A stretch of DNA of 64,000 nt from Treponema sp. C6A8 (GCF_000619925.1 NZ_JHVB01000002.1:124001-188000), one strand, 5' to 3'. Positions 18,564 through 27,047 are shown, counted from the stretch's first letter. Numbers and translations: made by a program. Notes: generated by a model from the sequence alone, not told the origin.

Positions 18564-18624
18564 TGTGTCAAATTTACCCACAAATTCCCTTAAAAATCCC
18601 CAATGTGTCAAAAAAGACCACAAG
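18564..18624. repeat. Two TGTGTCAAA-N7-CCACAA units 40 bp apart
   Basis: TGTGTCAAATTTACCCACAA begins at 18564 and TGTGTCAAAAAAGACCACAA at 18604. Both are imperfect palindromes (TGTG...CACA), and the spacing of 40 bp is about four helical turns. They lie about 200 bp upstream of the sigma-factor promoter. They could be paired operator sites or a short tandem repeat. Confidence 0.35.
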
Positions 18625-18680
18625 ATAATAATAAATGGCCAAAAAGGCAAGAAAAATCGTTCAAATTTGCAAAAATTTTC

Positions 18681-18753
18681 TGTCATTGCCGCACTTGATG
18701 CGGCAATCTGTTTTTAAAATACATAGATTGTCGGGTCAAGCCCGACAATGACA
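18681..18753. repeat. REP/BIME-like pair of inverted palindromic units
   Basis: Unit 1 (18681-18709) contains TTGCCGCA-CTTGA-TGCGGCAA. Unit 2 (18725-18753) is an inverted, diverged copy containing TTGTCGGG-TCAAG-CCCGACAA. Both share the outer TGTCATTG...CAATCT. Such paired extragenic palindromes are common dispersed repeats in bacterial chromosomes. Confidence 0.65.
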
Positions 18754-18800
18754 AGGATTTTCAACATTTTCTCTTAAATTTTAATAATTTTTCTCAAAAT

Positions 18801-18829
18801 TTTACACTTGGCACATATATTGCTATATA
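18801..18829 (+). promoter_or_regulatory. Probable promoter of the sigma-factor gene
   Basis: TTTACA (18801-18806) and TATATA (18824-18829) are 17 bp apart. Transcription would begin near 18837, leaving a leader of about 27 bases with a good Shine-Dalgarno (GGAGG, 18852-18856) before the ATG at 18864. Confidence 0.5.
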
Positions 18830-18863
18830 TCTAATGAAAAAAGATATCTGCGGAGGCAATAAA

Positions 18864-19703
18864 ATGAAATACGATGATGAAGTTTTGGGAATGTACCTTA
18901 AGGAAATCAACAAAATCCCTCTCCTTTCACGCGAAGAAGAAAACGAACTGGCTGTAAAAGCAAAGAACGGCGACAAAGCTGCTAAAAATAAAATCGTAAC
19001 CTCCAATCTCCGCTTTGTTGTAAATGTTGCAAAAAAATACCAGAATCATGGACTTGATATGACAGACCTCATCAGCGAGGGAAACATTGGTCTTATGACT
19101 GCTATCGAAAAGTTCGACGTTTCAAAGGGCTATCACTTCATTTCTTACGCTGTATGGTGGATCCGCCAGAGCATTCTTAAGGCAATCTGTGAAAAGAGCC
19201 GCGCTATCCGTCTTCCACTCAACCGCGCTAACGAGCTTGTTCAGATTGAACACGCCCGTAAATCAATCCACGGAAAGAAAACTGAACATCAGGAATACGA
19301 AGAAATCGCTGCAATGCTTAATATGAGCACAAGCCACGTTCGCGAAATGATTAACATCAGCCGCGAAATGGTATCTCTGGACGCAGAAGTTTCCGGCTCA
19401 GATTCAAGCAAGGCAAACGTTGCAGACTTCCAGGAAGATACAATCAACGTTCGTCCAGAAGAAAAAGTTATTGAGCAGTCAATGTCTAAGGACATCAACC
19501 TTGTCCTCGACACTCTTAAACCAAACGAAAGCCGCGTAATCAGAATGCGCTATGGCTTGAACGGAATGAAGGCTATGTCTTTGAAAGAAGTCGGCGAACA
19601 CTGTGACCTTACAAAAGAACGCATCCGTCAGATTGAAAAGACAGCCATCACAAGACTTCAGCACCCAACCCGCGCCCGCCGCTTAGTAGACTACGCTGCA
19701 TAA
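18864..19703 (+). CDS. RNA polymerase sigma factor, RpoD-like (group 2, short form)
   Basis: 279 residues from ATG 18864, chosen because GGAGG lies 7 bases upstream; an ATG at 18834 would add ten residues (MKKDICGGNK). Region 1.2/2.1 (YLKEINKIPLLSREEENELA), region 2.2-2.4 (NLRFVVNVAKKYQNHGLDMTDLISEGNIGLMTAIEKFD, then SYAVWWIRQSILKAI), region 3 (EEIAAMLNMSTSHVREM) and region 4 with a helix-turn-helix (LKEVGEHCDLTKERIRQIEKTAITRL) are all present. It lacks region 1.1 and the non-conserved insert of a primary sigma factor. It is therefore probably an alternative RpoS/SigB-like group 2 factor rather than the housekeeping one. The regulon is unknown. It lies downstream of repeat-rich DNA. Confidence 0.88.
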   Translation: MKYDDEVLGMYLKEINKIPLLSREEENELAVKAKNGDKAAKNKIVTSNLRFVVNVAKKYQNHGLDMTDLISEGNIGLMTAIEKFDVSKGYHFISYAVWWIRQSILKAICEKSRAIRLPLNRANELVQIEHARKSIHGKKTEHQEYEEIAAMLNMSTSHVREMINISREMVSLDAEVSGSDSSKANVADFQEDTINVRPEEKVIEQSMSKDINLVLDTLKPNESRVIRMRYGLNGMKAMSLKEVGEHCDLTKERIRQIEKTAITRLQHPTRARRLVDYAA

Positions 19704-19716
19704 TTCAGCTGTAAAT

Positions 19717-19806
19717 CAGGCGGGAGCATGGAGCCATGCCGCAGGCAGCCCGAAGGGCCGCGCGCCAGCAAGTGGCGGAACGCGACTGGGTATTGCGACA
19801 CGCCTG
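19717..19806. repeat. GC-rich multi-hairpin element
   Basis: A closing stem CAGGCG (19717-19722)/CGCCTG (19801-19806) encloses several small hairpins: GCATG-GAGC-CATGC, GCCC-GAA-GGGC and CGCCA-GCAAG-TGGCG. The roughly 90 bp is much richer in G+C than its surroundings. It sits between the sigma-factor stop and the glycine riboswitch. It looks like a dispersed palindromic repeat or a folded RNA. No T tract follows, so it is not a typical terminator. Confidence 0.5.
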
Positions 19807-19822
19807 AAATTTCTATATTATT

Positions 19823-20017
19823 AGAGAGTCAGTATTTCAACGTGTTTTGAGACGCTGATTCTCTGGAGAGTTCCTGCGACGATGCGGGACGCCGAAGGGT
19901 TAAGGCTATTCCAGCCGATATCTCAGGCACAAAGGACAGGGCAAAATAAAAGTTCCATTCCTACTCTGGAGAGTTTGCTAAATGCCACTGGGCAAGACGC
20001 AAACTCTATTTTATTTT
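19823..20017 (+). promoter_or_regulatory. Glycine riboswitch (one complete aptamer plus remnant units) with expression-platform terminator
   Basis: The gcvT-type glycine aptamer signature is present in order: CTCTGGAGAG (19861-19870), a P3 hairpin CCTGC/GCGGG, GCCGAAGG (19891-19898), a GGCT/AGCC hairpin, TCTCAGGC (19921-19928) and AAAGGACAG (19931-19939). A second CTCTGGAGAG (19964-19973) starts what would be aptamer II, but GCCGAAGG and CTCAGG are missing there, as in 'ghost' aptamers. Instead AGAGTTTGC (19970-19978) pairs with GCAAACTCT (19999-20007) and is followed by ATTTTATTTT, forming an intrinsic terminator 14 bases before the symporter ATG. A 5' stem (AGAGAGTCAG/CTGATTCTCT, 19823-19865) can compete with the first GGAGAG. 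The direction of control cannot be read from sequence, though off-switches are known for such transporters. Confidence 0.88.
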
Positions 20018-20031
20018 AAAGGACAAACAAC

Positions 20032-21450
20032 ATGTTTGAAGAAATCCTTAACAAAATTGATGACGTTGTATGGGGAATCCCTACAATCGCCCTCATTCTG
20101 GTAACTGGTATCGTTATGACAATCGCTACACGCGGTATCCAGTTTACAAAATTCGGCCGTGCTTTTAAGAGCATTTTCAAGGAAAACGAAGGTAAAGGTG
20201 AGCTTTCCGGCTTCTCTGCACTTTGTACAGCGCTTTCTGCTACAATCGGAACTGGTAACATCGTCGGCGTTGCTACAGCTATCCTCGCCGGTGGTCCTGG
20301 CGCTCTTTTCTGGATGTGGGTTGCAGCACTTTTGGGAACAGCAACAAAATATGCTGAATGTATGCTGGCAATCAAATATCGCGAAGTAAAGGCAGACGGT
20401 CACGTTCTTGGCGGACCTTTCTACACAATTGAAAAAGGAATGGGCAAAAACTGGAAATGGCTTGCAGTTCTCTTTGCATTCTTCGGAACTCTTGTAGGTC
20501 TTTTTGGTATCGGTACATTTACACAGGTAAACGGTATTTGTGGCGCTATTCAGAACGCCTTCGACCCGGACAAAACAAACATCGCATTTACAATCGGCGG
20601 CAATTCTTACGCCTGGGCAACAGTTATCGGTGGCGCAGTAATCACAATCGCTACAGCCCTTGTACTGATTGGCGGTCTTAAACGCATTTCTGCCGTTGCA
20701 GAAAAAGTAGTTCCTGTAATGGCAATCATCTATGTATTCCTTGGTGTTTCTGTAATCATCATGAACGCAACACGTATTCCAGCTGCTTTCGCTTTGATTT
20801 TCAAAGGCGCATTTGGTTTCGATACAGGTGTACGCGCAATTGCAGGTGCTGCAGCCGGAACAATTATCCGTACAGCAATGCAGAAAGGTATTGCCCGCGG
20901 TATCTTCTCTAACGAAGCAGGTCTTGGTTCTGCTCCAATCGCAGCAGCAGCCGTTCAGACTGACGAACCGGTTGAACAGGGTATGGTAAACATGACTGGT
21001 ACAATCATTGATACATTGATTATCTGTACAATGACTGGTCTTTCAATCGTACTTGCCGGTGGAGACGTATGGAACAGCGGCGCAACAGGTGCAGCCCTCA
21101 CTTCAAGAGCTTTCAGCGCAATCCTTGGCGGTGACGGTCACTCAGTTCAGTTCCTGGTAATGCTCTGTCTCGTATTCTTTGCATTCACAACAATTCTTGG
21201 CTGGGATTACTACTCAGAAAAATGTCTTGAATATCTTTCAGGCGGAAGAATGAAATATGTAAAACTTTACCGCTGGCTCTACATTCTTGCAGTAGCAATC
21301 GGTCCTTACATGACAATTTCTGCAGTTTGGACAATCGCCGATATTACAAACGGTTTGATGGCAATTCCTAACTGTATTTCCCTGATTGTTCTCAGCGGCC
21401 TTGTTGCTAAAGAAACAAAGGCTTACTTCGACAAGTATCCTAAACTTTAA
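20032..21450 (+). CDS. Sodium:alanine/glycine symporter (AGCS family)
   Basis: 472 residues with about ten to eleven membrane segments. AGCS signatures are clear: TALSATIGTGNIVGVATAILAGGPGALFWMWVAALLGTATKYAE near the N-terminus, RGIFSNEAGLGSAPIAAAA in the middle and FAFTTILGWDYYSEKCLEYL near the C-terminus. The protein imports glycine or alanine with Na+ across the inner membrane. The upstream glycine riboswitch points to glycine as the main substrate. AAAGGA lies 8 bases before the ATG. A repeat-derived hairpin just after the stop can terminate the transcript. Confidence 0.95.
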   Translation: MFEEILNKIDDVVWGIPTIALILVTGIVMTIATRGIQFTKFGRAFKSIFKENEGKGELSGFSALCTALSATIGTGNIVGVATAILAGGPGALFWMWVAALLGTATKYAECMLAIKYREVKADGHVLGGPFYTIEKGMGKNWKWLAVLFAFFGTLVGLFGIGTFTQVNGICGAIQNAFDPDKTNIAFTIGGNSYAWATVIGGAVITIATALVLIGGLKRISAVAEKVVPVMAIIYVFLGVSVIIMNATRIPAAFALIFKGAFGFDTGVRAIAGAAAGTIIRTAMQKGIARGIFSNEAGLGSAPIAAAAVQTDEPVEQGMVNMTGTIIDTLIICTMTGLSIVLAGGDVWNSGATGAALTSRAFSAILGGDGHSVQFLVMLCLVFFAFTTILGWDYYSEKCLEYLSGGRMKYVKLYRWLYILAVAIGPYMTISAVWTIADITNGLMAIPNCISLIVLSGLVAKETKAYFDKYPKL

Positions 21451-21457
21451 AATAAAT

Positions 21458-21533
21458 AAATAGCCACAGATAAACACAGATGAGACACGGATAAAAAATC
21501 TGTGCAAATCTGTGTCCCATCTGCGGCTATTTT
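21458..21533. repeat. CACAGAT-type inverted repeat, copy 1 (also likely bidirectional terminator)
   Basis: AAATAGCCACAGAT...GATGAGACAC on the left pairs with GTGTCCCATCTGCGGCTATTT on the right to give a long imperfect hairpin flanked by A and T runs. It contains the family units CACAGATAAACACAGAT and GACACGGATA. It lies between convergent genes, and the pcrA/uvrD stop codon (21527-21529) is inside it. Related copies are at 36734-36770 and 38361-38477. Confidence 0.8.
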
Positions 21534-23803
21534 ATTACATCCAGTGACTTTCTTTGATATTTAGGCAGGAACTTCTTTCTTGCGCCGTTTTCAAACTGAA
21601 TGATGGCAACAATCTCGTCTTCATTAAAATCACATTTTTCAATTACGCCATAACCGTAATCATCGTGATAGATTTTTGTGCCCTTCTTATATTTTTCTAA
21701 AATTTCCTCTTCCTCTGGAGTATGAGAAGAAGAATGAAGGTCAAACTCAGAACCTTCAATTTTCTTACCGATGCCGGCAAAGCGTTCCTGGGCGGCAACT
21801 TTCTTAATGCTGAAAGGCACCTGACCAATCATTGTGAAGGCAGAGGCTGATTCACAGATAAAAGGACTAGGTCTCATAAACTGAGGAGTTCCATACATAT
21901 AGCGGCTCTGACAGCTGGTAACGTAGAGTTCGTTTCTGGCTCGGGTTACGGCAACATAAAAAAGGCGGCGTTCTTCTTCAAGCTCTGCACCAGTTTTATC
22001 CATTCGCGGGAAAATTCCCTCTTCAAGACCAGTAATAATTACCTTATTGTATTCCAGCCCCTTTGTATTATGAATTGTGATAAGGGTAACCGCATCCTCA
22101 CTGACTTCGCCGTCTGAAAGTTCCAGAGTCCGGTCAAGATTGATTGCATCAAGGAATTCAGTAAGGCCTTCAATCGAACATTCATAAGGGCCGGCAGAGT
22201 TTACAAGTTCTTCAAGGTTTGCAAGACGCTGGGTTCCTTCAATTTCATCACTTGCCTTGTGATATTCGTCCAGGCCTGAAACTTTTATTACCCGCTCAAT
22301 GAATTCAGAAAGATGAGATTCTGTTTTAACAGCCTCATTTTCAACTTCAGAAGTTCTTTTTACAAGGAAGCCGTCCAGTTCATCAAAGATTTTACAGAAG
22401 GCTTCGGCACCTTCACGAGCTTTTTTAGAAAGATCATGAGCTGCACTGCGACAGGCTTCAATCAGGTTTGAATAAATTGGAGAACCGTCAGCGGCAAATT
22501 CCACCGCGTTTTCCATTATTTTATCCTGAGTCTTTTCGCCAAGGGCGCGAGCCGGCTTATTTACAACACGGCGGAAAGAAATTTCATCACGCGGATTGGC
22601 GCAAAGTGAAATATAGGCAAGGGCATCCTTGATTTCTTCACGCTCATAAAATTTCAGGGAACCGACTACAAGGTAAGGGATTTTCCTGTGCAGAAATTCT
22701 TTTTCAAAATTAAGGGACTGGGCGTTGGTTCGGTAAAGAATTGCCCAGTCTGAATATTTGGAATTACCCATTACAGACTTAGAAATCAAGTCTCCGCAGA
22801 AAACTGCCTCGGAATTCTGATTATCCAGAAATGCTAAAACCGGCGGAGTTCCTTCCCCTCGGTCTGCAACAAGAGTTTTTCCCAGGCGGTTCTGGTTTTT
22901 GCTTACAACCAAATCTGCTGCGTGAAGGATTTTTCCTGTCGAACGGTAATTACGCTCCAGGCGGATAATTTCAGTGCCCGGGAATTTCTTTGGGAAAGAA
23001 AGGATGTTTTCTACTTCGGCGCCGCGGAAATGGTAGATTGACTGGTCATCATCACCAACGACGCAGACATAATTCGAACATTCTGACTCACCGTCCCCGT
23101 AGCCCGAAAGTTTTTGCAAAAGCTTATACTGGGCAATGTTTGAGTCCTGATACTCATCCACCATCACGACCTTAAAGCGCGAATGAATGTAGTCTGCAAT
23201 TTCAGGGTTTTCGTCCATTACGCGGACGGGAAGCTGAATCAAATCACCAAAATCAGCGTTACCGGTTGCACGGAGTCGCGCCTGATATTTTTTATAGATG
23301 TCGTTTAAATCAAATTCACTGCCAATACAGCTCAAATCATCTTCCGGGAAAAGGCAGTAGTCTTTTGCAAGAGAAATCTGATGAGCGGCAAGTTTGGCTT
23401 CTTTTTTTCCAAGTTCAGGCACAGCCTTTTTTACCAGAGTTTCCATGTCGCCGTCATCATAGACTGTAAAGTTCGGATCAAGACCGGCTTTTTCTGCATA
23501 TTTTCGAAGGAACCAGGAGCCGAAAGAGTGAAAGGTTCTTATCTGAGCGGAAGCAGCGCGCTCGTCCATGGCGACGGCACGTTCACGCATCTCATTTGCT
23601 GCCTTTTTGGTAAAGGTTACGGCAAGAATAGACCAGGGATCGATATTTTTTTCGCCAATCAAATAAGCAATTTTTGTAGTAATTACACGGGTTTTACCGG
23701 AACCGGCTCCCGCTAAAATCAAAAGAGGACTACCTTCATGCTTTACAGCCGCAAGCTGCTCTTCATTTAAGACAGAAAGATATTTTTCTAAGGTTTCGGT
23801 CAT
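21527..23803 (-). CDS. ATP-dependent DNA helicase PcrA/UvrD
   Basis: 758 residues, a superfamily 1A 3'-5' helicase for repair and replication restart. Motifs: Q motif LNEEQLAAV, Walker A AGAGSGKT (31-38), VTFTKKAANEMRERA, RTFHSFG, VDEYQDSN, VVGDDDQSIYHFRGA, LERNYRS, VTLITIHNTKGLEY and YVAVTRARNELYVT. The C-terminus (about 700-758) is the Tudor-like domain of PcrA (GTKIYHDDYGYGVIEK). AGGGG lies 6 bases before the ATG. It follows rimO by 9 bp. Its stop codon lies in a dispersed repeat, so the last codons may have been altered by the repeat's arrival. Confidence 0.96.
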   Translation of the reverse strand: MTETLEKYLSVLNEEQLAAVKHEGSPLLILAGAGSGKTRVITTKIAYLIGEKNIDPWSILAVTFTKKAANEMRERAVAMDERAASAQIRTFHSFGSWFLRKYAEKAGLDPNFTVYDDGDMETLVKKAVPELGKKEAKLAAHQISLAKDYCLFPEDDLSCIGSEFDLNDIYKKYQARLRATGNADFGDLIQLPVRVMDENPEIADYIHSRFKVVMVDEYQDSNIAQYKLLQKLSGYGDGESECSNYVCVVGDDDQSIYHFRGAEVENILSFPKKFPGTEIIRLERNYRSTGKILHAADLVVSKNQNRLGKTLVADRGEGTPPVLAFLDNQNSEAVFCGDLISKSVMGNSKYSDWAILYRTNAQSLNFEKEFLHRKIPYLVVGSLKFYEREEIKDALAYISLCANPRDEISFRRVVNKPARALGEKTQDKIMENAVEFAADGSPIYSNLIEACRSAAHDLSKKAREGAEAFCKIFDELDGFLVKRTSEVENEAVKTESHLSEFIERVIKVSGLDEYHKASDEIEGTQRLANLEELVNSAGPYECSIEGLTEFLDAINLDRTLELSDGEVSEDAVTLITIHNTKGLEYNKVIITGLEEGIFPRMDKTGAELEEERRLFYVAVTRARNELYVTSCQSRYMYGTPQFMRPSPFICESASAFTMIGQVPFSIKKVAAQERFAGIGKKIEGSEFDLHSSSHTPEEEEILEKYKKGTKIYHDDYGYGVIEKCDFNEDEIVAIIQFENGARKKFLPKYQRKSLDVIK

Positions 23804-23812
23804 AGAGTACCC

Positions 23813-25291
23813 CTAGGAAATAAACTTTAATTCTGAATCTTTCGGAAATTCCTTTACAAGAGAAAGAAAGCGGGCATCCAGGTCTACGCCTGTGCTGGCA
23901 AGAATCTGAACTTTAATCACGTTGCCAGGCTGAACGGCAGATTTTTCTGCTTCCAAATCCAGGTCATAACGGATAACGATGCTGCCGTCAACTTCAGGAG
24001 CCTGAAACCAGCCGCGGCCAATTGCAAGTCCTTCTGACGGGTCTGAGTCAGCTCCTGTGCCGTCTCCACCGTCAGTGCCGTCAGCCCCGGCATTAATTAC
24101 TTCTTCAACAAGAACATTTACAGTCTGGCCGACAAAACGAGAAAGTCTTTCATTTGTAATTTCAGTCTGCAGTTTTACAAGGGCGTCTGCGCGAGCCTGC
24201 GCCACTTTAGCCGGCACGCGGGGCTTCATACTCCAGGCAGGAGTGTCTTCTTCGCGGCTGTAAGGGAAACAGCCAGACCAGTCAGGCTGAATAGCCTTAA
24301 GGAAAGTCTGGGTATTTTCTGCGGCCTCGTCGCTTTCGCCAGGGAAGCCGGCAAGGAAGGTTGTACGCAGCATGCAGTCAGTAAGTTCTGAGCGTATTTT
24401 TTCTACAAGCTCAATGTATTTTTTCTGCGAACCAACCCGGTTCATTGCAAGGATTGTCTTATCATCACCGCTCTGGAAAGGAATGTCAAAGTAATGAACA
24501 AAGCGGCTGTCTTTTTTCATCACAGAAAGAATGTCTGTATTAAAATGGTCAGGATGAATGTACAAAAGGCGGACGATAAAATCACCTTCAAGCTCGCTGA
24601 TTTTTTCAAGCAGCTGGCACAAAGGAGAGCGGACAGGATTTAAGCCCGCACGCATTTCCTTATCTTCTTCTCCGCTACCATATGCTGCCAAGTCCTGTCC
24701 AATCAGATTGATTTCGTAAACGCCCTGCTCTGTAAGTTCCTTGATTTCTGAAATGATTGACTCCATAGGGCGGCTTCTAAGCTCACCACGAATCAAAGGA
24801 ATGGCACAGAAAGAACAGTGATTTGAACAGCCTTCGGTGATTTTTACAAAGGCGCTGCCCTTAAAGTTCATAAGATTTTTACGCTGTCCGGCGCTTACAC
24901 CGCACTGGTCAAAAGTCTGAACTGTACGCTGACCACCGCTTACTTTTTTCATAAAGCCAGCAATCTTTGAAAGGTCACCGTTTCCAAATACACCGTCAAG
25001 TTCCGGCATAGACTCAAAAAGGTCGTTTGCATAGCGCTCTGCAAGACAGCCTGTAAGCACGATTTTTGAGTCCGGATAAGCCGACTTTACATCATAAATT
25101 GCGTCGATAGATTCTTTTTTTGCGGACTGAATAAAGCCGCAGGAATTAATGAGGATAAAATCAGCTTTATCTGCATCAAAAACCTGAGTAAAGCCCTCTC
25201 TTTCCAGAAAGCCTGACATAATTTCACCGTCAGTCTGGTTTTTGGCACATCCGTGCTGATCAATAAAAAATGTGTGTTTAGTCAAGTTCAA
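23813..25291 (-). CDS. rimO: Ribosomal protein S12 methylthiotransferase RimO
   Basis: 492 residues. RimO is a radical-SAM enzyme that methylthiolates the conserved Asp of ribosomal protein S12. The N-terminal UPF0004 domain has Cys in QHGCAKNQTDGE, NSCGFIQSAKKESID and LTGCLAERY. The radical-SAM cluster is GCSNHCSFCAIPLIRGELRSRP. The C-terminal TRAM region is interrupted by an Asp/Gly-rich insert (GADGTDGGDGTGADSD). There is no ATG before the first Cys motif, so translation must start at TTG 25291 or TTG 25285, overlapping the rodZ-like stop by 8-14 bases. GGTGG is the only Shine-Dalgarno-like sequence. Length is slightly above the usual 440 because of the insert. Confidence 0.93.
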   Translation of the reverse strand: MNLTKHTFFIDQHGCAKNQTDGEIMSGFLEREGFTQVFDADKADFILINSCGFIQSAKKESIDAIYDVKSAYPDSKIVLTGCLAERYANDLFESMPELDGVFGNGDLSKIAGFMKKVSGGQRTVQTFDQCGVSAGQRKNLMNFKGSAFVKITEGCSNHCSFCAIPLIRGELRSRPMESIISEIKELTEQGVYEINLIGQDLAAYGSGEEDKEMRAGLNPVRSPLCQLLEKISELEGDFIVRLLYIHPDHFNTDILSVMKKDSRFVHYFDIPFQSGDDKTILAMNRVGSQKKYIELVEKIRSELTDCMLRTTFLAGFPGESDEAAENTQTFLKAIQPDWSGCFPYSREEDTPAWSMKPRVPAKVAQARADALVKLQTEITNERLSRFVGQTVNVLVEEVINAGADGTDGGDGTGADSDPSEGLAIGRGWFQAPEVDGSIVIRYDLDLEAEKSAVQPGNVIKVQILASTGVDLDARFLSLVKEFPKDSELKFIS

Positions 25292-26378
25292 TAACCACCA
25301 GTTTATATTTGCCGTCGGTATCTTTTATCCACTTGATGTCTTCTACCTGTACCTGTCCGGCTGCGCCCATATCCAAATCATAAGAGCGCGAGTTTGCGAT
25401 TACAGAGAATTTTACAGCGTTACTGTTAGAAATCCAAAGGCGGATTCTGTTGTGAGGTGTAGCCGTAAATACATCTCCTTTGGCAAAATATCCTTCAACA
25501 GAGTTTGCATTGTCTACGCGGTCTCGGAAGAGACATGAATCGCGGAAGCTTGCATTGATTGTAAAAGGATAAGCTCTGTTATCTTCTATAAGAGTACGCT
25601 GGATTTTCTTAAGATTTACGTCTCCAACTGATTCAATTTCTTCCATATCAGAATCACTCATGCCGCTTGCCTGGGCAAGAGCACCGTGACGAAGCAATAC
25701 GCTTACTTCAGCACCGCGGGCTTCATCAGTCTTGGAAATGTCAGAAACGTAAACAATCATATCTGAAACATTATCGCCGTCAACATCAAGCTCAGCTTCT
25801 TCTGAAAGTTCTACGTAATAGGTTCCGCTTGGCATTGCAAGGCCGAAAGTTCCCATTGTACTGCTTACAGTTACAACAATCGGATTGTTATTGTCAGAAG
25901 GAACCAGGAACTGGTCTCCCTTATATACTCGCTGGAAGAATTTCTTGTCTGAAAGTTCAAATACATTGCTGCGTTTTGCGCCTGAAACCAGAACATTGTC
26001 ATCCGAAACCTTGTATTTTTTTACAATCAAAAGGCCGGAAATAATTCCGATGATACAAACCAAAAGGGCAATAGGAATTAATATAGGAAGAATATTTCTT
26101 GTCGGATTAATCGGTTCGTAAAGTCCTTCCGGAACACCAGATTCCTGAAGTTCCTTATTATGATAAAGCTTAAGAACATATTCAGGATCAAGATCAAGAT
26201 AAATTGCATAGTTGCGCAAAAATCCCTTAAGATAGGCGCTTCCCGGCAAAGCTGAATCATCTTCCTCTTCAAGTCCGATAAGATAACGTTTTTCTATAGA
26301 AATTTCGTGAGCAATTATATCAAGGTCACCGTTTTTAGCTTCGCGGGTTTTCTTTAGCAATTCTCCGTAGCTTTCCAT
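25278..26378 (-). CDS. RodZ-like helix-turn-helix membrane protein
   Basis: 366 residues. The N-terminal helix-turn-helix (HTH_25 type; LLKKTREAKNGDLDIIAHEISIEKRYLIGLE...LKGFLRNYAIYLDLDP, about 7-65) is followed by a linker, one membrane segment (about 95-120, ILPILIPIALLVCIIGIISG) and a roughly 245-residue periplasmic part of beta-strand character. This is the layout of RodZ, which links MreB filaments to the cell-wall elongation machinery. The periplasmic part resembles no domain I recognise. GGAG lies 6 bases before the ATG, inside the end of lolA (3-bp gap). It overlaps rimO. Confidence 0.8.
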   Translation of the reverse strand: MESYGELLKKTREAKNGDLDIIAHEISIEKRYLIGLEEEDDSALPGSAYLKGFLRNYAIYLDLDPEYVLKLYHNKELQESGVPEGLYEPINPTRNILPILIPIALLVCIIGIISGLLIVKKYKVSDDNVLVSGAKRSNVFELSDKKFFQRVYKGDQFLVPSDNNNPIVVTVSSTMGTFGLAMPSGTYYVELSEEAELDVDGDNVSDMIVYVSDISKTDEARGAEVSVLLRHGALAQASGMSDSDMEEIESVGDVNLKKIQRTLIEDNRAYPFTINASFRDSCLFRDRVDNANSVEGYFAKGDVFTATPHNRIRLWISNSNAVKFSVIANSRSYDLDMGAAGQVQVEDIKWIKDTDGKYKLVVIELD

Positions 26379-26381
26379 CTT

Positions 26382-27047
26382 TTACTCCGAGAACAAGAAG
26401 TTGTTGTAATTGTTTGCAGAAGAAGGCGCATCGTAAATAAAGCGCTGGTCTGTAATATTCTGATTGAGTTTGTAGTCGTAAAAATCAAAAACAAAAGTCT
26501 CGCCTTTTGGAGTAACAGCTTCTACACGACGGATAAGCTTTGTAGCTGCATTTACACAGATTTTGATTGAACGAAAGGCTTCTGCCGCAGTTTTTCTGGT
26601 GAGTACAAATTTAACCACCATTTCATCAGATTCTGCATCAAGCGGCTCAGCATTCTGGCCTGATTCATAGGCTACAGTGTAATAGCGACTCAGCAGTGAT
26701 AATCCCTGAGGGGTTGCAAGTGTATTGGCAGAGTTTCCGCTTGTGCTTACATCCTGCTGAAGGATGGCATTTTCCCTTGGAAGATAAATTGTAAGGGTAT
26801 CACCATTAAAAACAATTACCTGATCTTCCGGATTTGTATAATCCATTCGGATAAGGTCAGGTGATTTATAGGAAAGTTTTCCCGCAGATTCGTTTTTATC
26901 AATCTTGATTTCAAAATCTACTTCGTAATCTTTAAGAGTGCCGTAATATTCAGAAATTGTCTTAAAATAAGCGCTCGCAGTTGTAATGCTCTGGGCAAAA
27001 AGAGAAGCTGCAAAAGAAAAAGCAAGGGCTATAAATAATTTTTTCAT
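26382..27047 (-). CDS. lolA: Outer membrane lipoprotein carrier protein LolA
   Basis: 221 residues with signal peptide MKKLFIALAFSFAASLFAQS. LolA shuttles lipoproteins across the periplasm to the outer membrane. The family pattern is visible: LKDYEVDFEIKID, GKLSYKSPDLIRMDYTNPEDQVIVFNGDTLTIYLP, and the closing strand GETFVFDFYDYKLNQNI. The first gene of the probable lolA-rodZ-rimO-pcrA run has its own -10 element (TATAAT, 27060-27055) that overlaps the ftsH stop codon. The ATG lies 7 bases after the -10 and has no adjacent Shine-Dalgarno, although AAGGAG occurs 27 bases upstream within ftsH. Confidence 0.88.
   Translation of the reverse strand: MKKLFIALAFSFAASLFAQSITTASAYFKTISEYYGTLKDYEVDFEIKIDKNESAGKLSYKSPDLIRMDYTNPEDQVIVFNGDTLTIYLPRENAILQQDVSTSGNSANTLATPQGLSLLSRYYTVAYESGQNAEPLDAESDEMVVKFVLTRKTAAEAFRSIKICVNAATKLIRRVEAVTPKGETFVFDFYDYKLNQNITDQRFIYDAPSSANNYNNFLFSE

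Noticed and set aside
18345..18593. 82-codon open frame across the inverted-repeat region
   Set aside because: It crosses palindromic DNA, has no Shine-Dalgarno or recognisable domain, and its composition follows the repeats.
21527..21533. pcrA/uvrD C-terminus truncated by the repeat
   Set aside because: The Tudor-like domain is complete and the length is normal; only the stop codon lies in the repeat.
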